DNA from: JBAZWE01 sp041660545 | GTDB lineage: Bacteria; Actinomycetota; Thermoleophilia; BMS3ABIN01 | Length of the DNA stretch: 10,836 nt | NCBI GenBank assembly: GCA_041660545.1 | Contig: JBAZWE010000062.1 | Location: forward strand, 1 to 10,836 | Direction of reading: 5' to 3' | Shown: positions 7,673 to 10,836 of the stretch, in pieces | Position numbering within the stretch: the first letter of the stretch is position 1 | How the letters are laid out: each line of letters begins with the position of its first letter | The notes under the pieces: model-generated | What the model was told of the DNA's origin: nothing | The model's database searches: none | Seen by the model: only the letters and a program-made list of their open reading frames with translations | Translations under genes and position numbers: made by a program

Positions 7673-8191
7673 TTGGCAGACAATAATAACAAGGCCGCGG
7701 CGTACTCGCAGATCAGGCAGTTCGGCGACCCGTGTCTTCGGGAGATGTCGCGCCCGGCCGAGCTGGACGACGAACTGCGTAAGCTGGTCGAGCGCATGAT
7801 CAAGATCATGTACGCCGCCGACGGCGTCGGGCTCGCCGCGCCACAGATAGGTGTGCTGCGCAAAGTCATAGTCTTCCAGCTCGACAAGGAAGTGCACGTG
7901 CTCATCAATCCCGAGATAACCTGGAGGTCGGATGAAACCCACACCGAGCCCGAGGGATGCCTGAGCCTTGCCAGCATGGCCGTGGACGTCGAGCGCTCGC
8001 AAGAGGTGAAAGTGGAAGGTGAGGATATGGAGGGCAACAAGCGGGTCTACGAGCTTGAGGGCCTGAAAGCCCGTATCCTGCAGCACGAGATCGACCACCT
8101 GGAAGGAACGATGGTCATCAACCGGACGAGCAAGGAACAGCGCAAGGAGCTCATGTCCCATTTGAGGAATATGAAGTTGCCGGGAGAGTGA
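7673..8191 (+). CDS. def: Peptide deformylase
   Basis: Def removes the formyl group from the first methionine of new proteins at the ribosome exit, using a bound metal ion (iron in vivo). The 172-residue protein has the three class motifs: GVGLAAPQ (51-58), EGCLSL (94-99) with ligand Cys96, and HEIDH (138-142) with the two ligand His and catalytic Glu139. The start is TTG at 7673, supported by GGAGGG at 7661-7666 with six bases between; the next in-frame methionine lies too deep in the fold. The N-terminus MADNNNKAAAYSQ is a few residues longer than usual. It lies between priA and fmt, with 31 bases to fmt. Def reverses what Fmt makes possible, so their pairing is functional and common in bacteria. 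Confidence 0.97.
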   Translation: MADNNNKAAAYSQIRQFGDPCLREMSRPAELDDELRKLVERMIKIMYAADGVGLAAPQIGVLRKVIVFQLDKEVHVLINPEITWRSDETHTEPEGCLSLASMAVDVERSQEVKVEGEDMEGNKRVYELEGLKARILQHEIDHLEGTMVINRTSKEQRKELMSHLRNMKLPGE

Positions 8192-8222
8192 CAGGCAAGG
8201 TCAGGGAAGGCGCAAAGAGTTC

Positions 8223-9140
8223 ATGAAAATCGCATTTGCCGGAACACCACGCTTTGGAGCCCTCGTACTCGGGGCTCTTTTGGGTTCGGCGCATGAGGTC
8301 GTCCTGGTCATAACCCAGCCTGACAGGCCCGCCGGGCGCGGCCGTGAGCTCGGCATTTCCGCGGTCAAGGAGCTGGCGTTTCAGGAGGGTCTTCGCGTTG
8401 AGCAGCCCGAAGACATCAGCTCCCCCGAGGTAATCGAACTTCTTAAAACACTCGGAGTCAAAACCCTGACAGTGGCGGCGTTCGGGCAGATTCTAAAAAA
8501 TTCACTGCTCAACGCTTTACCTTGCGTCAACGTGCACGCTTCGTTGCTGCCGAAATACCGGGGCGCGGCTCCTATCGAGCGGGCGATCATGGACGGTGAG
8601 CGCGTGACCGGCGTGACGATAATGGATATCACACCCAAACTGGACACAGGTCCCGCGTACACCAGCCGGGCGGTATACATAGAAGACGATGACGACGCCG
8701 GCAGTATGTATGAGAAGCTGGGAAGGGCCGGGGGAGAGGCGCTTGTGGATGTGCTTGACGCCCTGGATGCCGGAACAATCGAGCCGACGCAGCAGAATGA
8801 AGACGCCGCAACCTACGCGGAAAAGATAACTGGGGCGGACCTGGAGATCGACTGGTCGCGTCCGGCGCGGGAGATCACCGCGCAGATAAGGGGGCTTTCA
8901 CCGTATATCGGCGCCTTTACCAGGTCCAACGGCCAGAGACTTAAAATCTGGAAGTCCCGTGTCAGTGAGGGCGGCGACGGCCCCGGAACAACATTGATAG
9001 AAGGGGAGCGCCTGATGGTCAGCTGTGGTTCGGGCATGCTGGAACTTATCGAAGTGCAGCCCGAAGGCAAGCGCCGCATGGGGGCAGCCGAACTGGTGCG
9101 GGGTCACCGGCAGCAGCTGGAGGGCAAGAGGCTGGGATAG
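8223..9140 (+). CDS. fmt: Methionyl-tRNA formyltransferase
   Basis: Fmt moves a formyl group from 10-formyltetrahydrofolate to methionyl-tRNA(fMet), marking it for initiation. The 305-residue protein is close to E. coli Fmt (315). The N-terminal Rossmann domain starts MKIAFAGTPRFG, has the tRNA-contacting loop TQPDRPAGRG (31-40), and the catalytic set Asn103, His105 and Asp141 in VNVHASLLPKYRGAAPIERA and KLDTGP. The C-terminal OB-fold domain begins near residue 205 (IDWSRPAREI) and contains the usual LSPYIGAF. The ATG at 8223 gives the family N-terminus; the ribosome site is weak (GGAAGG at 8205-8210). It closes the priA-def-fmt operon. The next feature is the tRNA-Pro promoter; rsmB, a frequent follower of fmt, is not there. 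Confidence 0.97.
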   Translation: MKIAFAGTPRFGALVLGALLGSAHEVVLVITQPDRPAGRGRELGISAVKELAFQEGLRVEQPEDISSPEVIELLKTLGVKTLTVAAFGQILKNSLLNALPCVNVHASLLPKYRGAAPIERAIMDGERVTGVTIMDITPKLDTGPAYTSRAVYIEDDDDAGSMYEKLGRAGGEALVDVLDALDAGTIEPTQQNEDAATYAEKITGADLEIDWSRPAREITAQIRGLSPYIGAFTRSNGQRLKIWKSRVSEGGDGPGTTLIEGERLMVSCGSGMLELIEVQPEGKRRMGAAELVRGHRQQLEGKRLG

Positions 9141-9159
9141 CAGAATCCTGATTACAGTT

Positions 9160-9168
9160 TGTTATAAT
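9160..9168 (+). promoter_or_regulatory. Extended -10 promoter for tRNA-Pro
   Basis: TGTTATAAT has TG, one base, then a perfect TATAAT (9163-9168), the extended -10 form. No good -35 box is seen. It lies 20 bases after the fmt stop and about 60 before the tRNA, so the transcript has a 5' leader of about 55 bases to be cut off by RNase P. Confidence 0.7.
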
Positions 9169-9230
9169 CTATCCTGGCTGTAAGCGGAATAAAGCCGGGG
9201 AGTTGCGGTTGCGCAATTTTCGTTTAACAA

Positions 9231-9307
9231 CGGGGCGTGGCGCAGCCTGGCAGCGCGCTTGCTTTGGGAGCAAGAAGTCGGCGGTTCAAATCCGCCCGCC
9301 CCGACCA
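9231..9307 (+). tRNA. tRNA-Pro, anticodon UGG
   Basis: A full cloverleaf of 77 bases. Acceptor CGGGGCG (9231-9237) pairs with CGCCCCG (9297-9303). Anticodon stem CTTGC/GCAAG holds the loop TTTGGGA with TGG at 9265-9267. T-arm GGCGG-TTCAAAT-CCGCC. The discriminator A and an encoded CCA (9305-9307) follow. It reads CCN proline codons, mainly CCA. Confidence 0.98.
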
Positions 9308-9314
9308 TAATTAT

Positions 9315-9346
9315 AGATTCTTCCGCGCTTCGTGCGTCAGAATGAC
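9315..9346 (-). repeat. Intergenic hairpin repeat, variant copy
   Basis: On the minus strand it starts GTCATTCTGA and ends GGAAGAATCT. The arms are ATTCT/AGAAT instead of ATCCT/AGGAT, a paired change. The GA on each side is kept, and inside CGCAC-GAA-GCGCG forms a stem with one mismatch and a GAA triloop. Confidence 0.75.
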
Positions 9347-9373
9347 AAAGAGATGGGCTGAATGTCATTCCGA

Positions 9374-9409
9374 GCACAGGATGTCATCCATGCACAGGAT
9401 GTCATCCAT
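9374..9409 (+). repeat. 18-bp tandem duplication in the tRNA spacer
   Basis: Two identical copies of GCACAGGATGTCATCCAT lie back to back (9374-9391 and 9392-9409). Each contains the palindrome GGATG-T-CATCC. They follow a degenerate repeat head (GTCATTCCGAGC, 9364-9375) and precede the full copy at 9422. Confidence 0.9.
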
Positions 9410-9421
9410 GTACATTAGATT

Positions 9422-9447
9422 GTCATCCTGAGCGAAGCGAAGGATCT
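9422..9447 (+). repeat. Intergenic hairpin repeat, full copy
   Basis: Identical over 26 bases to 3601-3626; begins GTCATCCTGAG and ends GCGAAGCGAAGGATCT. It lies 10 bases before tRNA-Gly. Confidence 0.88.
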
Positions 9448-9457
9448 GCTTTTCCAA

Positions 9458-9533
9458 GCGGGTGTAGCTCAGTTGGTAGAGCGCCAGCCTTCCAAGCTGG
9501 CTGTCGCGGGTTCGACTCCCGTCGCCCGCTCCA
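9458..9533 (+). tRNA. tRNA-Gly, anticodon UCC
   Basis: A full cloverleaf of 76 bases. Acceptor GCGGGTG (9458-9464) pairs with CGCCCGC (9523-9529). Anticodon stem CCAGC/GCTGG holds the loop CTTCCAA with TCC at 9491-9493. D-arm AGCTCAGTTGGTAGAGC and T-loop TTCGACT are standard. The discriminator T and an encoded CCA (9531-9533) end it. Confidence 0.98.
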
Positions 9534-9557
9534 TATTCGGGCATAAGTGGTTTTCAT

Positions 9558-9634
9558 GGTGGAAGTAGCTCAGTTGGTAGAGCTCCGGACTGTGGCTCCG
9601 GCGGTCGCGGGTTCAAATCCCGTCTTCCACCCCA
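9558..9634 (+). tRNA. tRNA-His, anticodon GUG
   Basis: The cloverleaf has acceptor GTGGAAG (9559-9565) with CTTCCAC (9624-9630). The genomic G at 9558 is the extra G-1 that faces C73 (9631), the mark read by histidyl-tRNA synthetase. Anticodon stem CCGGA/TCCGG holds the loop CTGTGGC with GTG at 9592-9594. An encoded CCA ends at 9634. Confidence 0.98.
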
Positions 9635-9647
9635 TAATTTAAATACA

Positions 9648-9689
9648 ACGGGCCGCCTGTGCGATTCATATCGTCACAAAGCGGCCCGT
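9648..9689 (-). terminator. Long hairpin between convergent tRNA-His and the DUF1269-like gene
   Basis: ACGGGCCGC (9648-9656) is matched by GCGGCCCGT (9681-9689). Inside, TGTG (9658-9661) pairs with CACA (9675-9678) and CGA with TCG. On the minus strand it is followed by TTGTATTTAAATTAT, a loose T-rich tail, so it most likely ends the minus-strand gene 13 bases away; it may also stop transcription from the tRNA side. Confidence 0.7.
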
Positions 9690-9702
9690 AGTCTGCCTCA
9701 TG

Positions 9703-10212
9703 TCAGGCTGCCTTTACTGCTTCATTGAGCGCCGCTTTCATCTCGTCGGCCTCAGCCTGTATCTCTTTTTTCATGACCTTGTTCGACTTCTTCATCAGCT
9801 TCTCGACACCCGCCTCGACGGTCGTCTCACCGACAAAGATGATGCCTGCCTCGCCCTCGTCCAGCATCTCGCCGACTTCCTTGATGTCCTTGCGTGGCAT
9901 GCCCTTGGACACGTGACCGATAACCGCTCCCACGGCTCCGCCACCTGCCGCCATCAGCAATACCGACGGTGGGAACAGGACACCGATTACCGCGCCGGCG
10001 ATAGCGCCTGCCTCGGCGCCATGTGCACGGGAGGTCTCGTCTGTATCGATTATCTTTACTTTTCCGTTGTCCTTCTTGGTGAACAGCGCCGCCTCATAGT
10101 GGCCGACGAAGTCCTCCCTGTGCAAGGCCTTGATCATGGCGAAATCCTCACTCGCATCATCAAGGTTTTCATACTCGCCTGCATACAAGATATACCCGTC
10201 TGACTCTGCCAT
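9703..10212 (-). CDS. DUF1269-like glycine-rich membrane-associated protein
   Basis: The protein of 169 residues resembles the DUF1269 family, small proteins of unknown function common in bacteria and archaea. Residues 5-57 (DGYILYAGEYENLDDASEDF to VKIIDTDE) look like a compact alpha/beta domain. Residues 65-101 are rich in Gly and Ala, hydrophobic, and broken by FPPS (GAIAGAVIGVLFPPSVLLMAAGGGAVGAVIG), suggesting a membrane hairpin. The segment near 105-128 with GEMLDEGEAGIIFV is typical of the family. The C-terminal 30 residues form a charged, Lys/Glu-rich helix with coiled-coil character. ATG at 10212 is chosen because AGGAGGG lies five bases upstream; a GTG six bases earlier would overlap that site. 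It is a single gene, convergent with tRNA-His and divergent from tRNA-Arg. The actual role is unknown. Confidence 0.75.
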   Translation of the reverse strand: MAESDGYILYAGEYENLDDASEDFAMIKALHREDFVGHYEAALFTKKDNGKVKIIDTDETSRAHGAEAGAIAGAVIGVLFPPSVLLMAAGGGAVGAVIGHVSKGMPRKDIKEVGEMLDEGEAGIIFVGETTVEAGVEKLMKKSNKVMKKEIQAEADEMKAALNEAVKAA

Positions 10213-10341
10213 AAGCACCCTCCTTTTTTAGCCCCGAACAGTCACTGAATTTCTTACAGTTCCCGGTTCGCGACTGGTTAAACATTAATTGCTCAGATTT
10301 AATAAAGTCATGCCGGTTAAGCCCAGGCCGGCCGCATGCTT

Positions 10342-10347
10342 TATAAT
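10342..10347 (+). promoter_or_regulatory. -10 box of tRNA-Arg promoter
   Basis: A perfect TATAAT stands 18 bases before tRNA-Arg, giving a short leader. The best -35 match, TTAAGC at 10317-10322 (19-base gap), is poor. Confidence 0.55.
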
Positions 10348-10365
10348 AGTGCGGATATTTTTTCC

Positions 10366-10442
<77 letters not shown>

Positions 10443-10592
10443 GGTTTTCCGGGCAACTTACTCTCTAGGCACTCTGGAAATTTTCTAGACCGGCAGCATT
10501 TGTAAGAGCCTTGTAATAACTCCGTAAAAATTCAGAAAAATCCCACTTTTCCCTCTTGTTTCTCAGCAGCCGTTGGCGATATGTTTGAAACC

Positions 10593-10836
10593 ATGCGAAT
10601 TATCAATTTCAAAACATGCGGACTGCTGCTCGTGCAAATGGTATTTGTGATGCTGTCTGTCTCCGCCGCCGGGTGTGGCTCAGAATCGGTTCGTGATGAC
10701 GTTTATCAGGAAGAAGCTTCGGGGGACCCCACAATGAAGCCGGCGTCGACGGAATCTCCCTTCGGGATGCATCCGGCCAGCACGGCCGGCGGTGCGCGTG
10801 AGCGGAACGCCGACAGCTTCGCCGCGGCCAGCGAGA
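10593..10836 (+). CDS. Predicted lipoprotein, N-terminal part (3' end outside window)
   Basis: The frame is open to the window end, giving 81 residues. MRIINFKTCG is a short basic start, residues 11-24 are hydrophobic (LLLVQMVFVMLSVS), and AAGC ends in Cys28, a lipobox-like site for lipid attachment. Thus the product is probably exported and anchored on the outer face of the membrane. What follows is polar and low in complexity, rich in Ser, Glu, Ala, Gly and Pro (29-81), like the flexible tether of many lipoproteins; no domain is reached. An in-frame ATG at 10581 would add four residues. No clear ribosome site is seen; TATGTT at 10580-10585 with TTGTTT 18 bases earlier is a weak promoter candidate that would place the transcript start near 10593. 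Confidence 0.6.
   Translation, partial: MRIINFKTCGLLLVQMVFVMLSVSAAGCGSESVRDDVYQEEASGDPTMKPASTESPFGMHPASTAGGARERNADSFAAASE

Noticed and set aside
7157..8161. A 334-codon open frame on the minus strand opposite priA and def
   Set aside because: It mirrors two well-conserved genes in a GC-rich region, matches no family I know, and has no operon context; it is a shadow frame.
9237..9431. A plus-strand frame starting inside tRNA-Pro
   Set aside because: It begins in the tRNA and runs through hairpin repeats; the translation has no protein character.

Overview
The window is an ordinary-looking chromosomal stretch of a moderately GC-rich bacterium. It is dense in housekeeping genes, but its spacers are unusually structured. 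The metK-priA-def-fmt block, the CCA-encoding tRNA cluster beside it, the GTG/TTG starts and the leaderless-looking priA promoter fit a deep-branching actinobacterium. That assignment is inferred from gene order and style, not from a database match.

Region 1 (1-3654) is a histidine biosynthesis operon read on the plus strand: the 3' part of hisD, then hisB, hisH, hisA and hisF, closed by a rho-independent terminator. HisH and HisF form the imidazole glycerol phosphate synthase, HisA feeds it, HisB takes its product and HisD ends the pathway. hisC is not between hisD and hisB, and hisI/hisE do not follow hisF. Repeats fill the hisD-hisB gap.

Region 2 (3535-3994) has no large gene. It holds a hairpin repeat, the his terminator, a likely 41-residue single-pass membrane protein on the minus strand, and a structured metK leader ending in a hairpin plus eight T.

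Region 3 (3995-9140) is metK with a strong terminator, then priA-def-fmt. priA has a TATAAT box six bases before its ATG. Def and Fmt handle the two ends of the formyl-methionine cycle, MetK makes S-adenosylmethionine, and PriA restarts replication forks. The PriA here has a DEEN motif where DEEH is usual.

Region 4 (9141-10836) holds tRNA-Pro(UGG), tRNA-Gly(UCC) and tRNA-His(GUG) on the plus strand, a convergent minus-strand gene for a DUF1269-like glycine-rich membrane protein, tRNA-Arg(UCU), and the start of a lipoprotein gene cut by the window end.

The most interesting signals are non-coding. One is a family of short intergenic hairpin repeats whose stems change in compensating ways around a GNA triloop. 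Another is a possible terminator/antiterminator switch in front of metK. No CRISPR array, transposase, prophage or defence system is visible.
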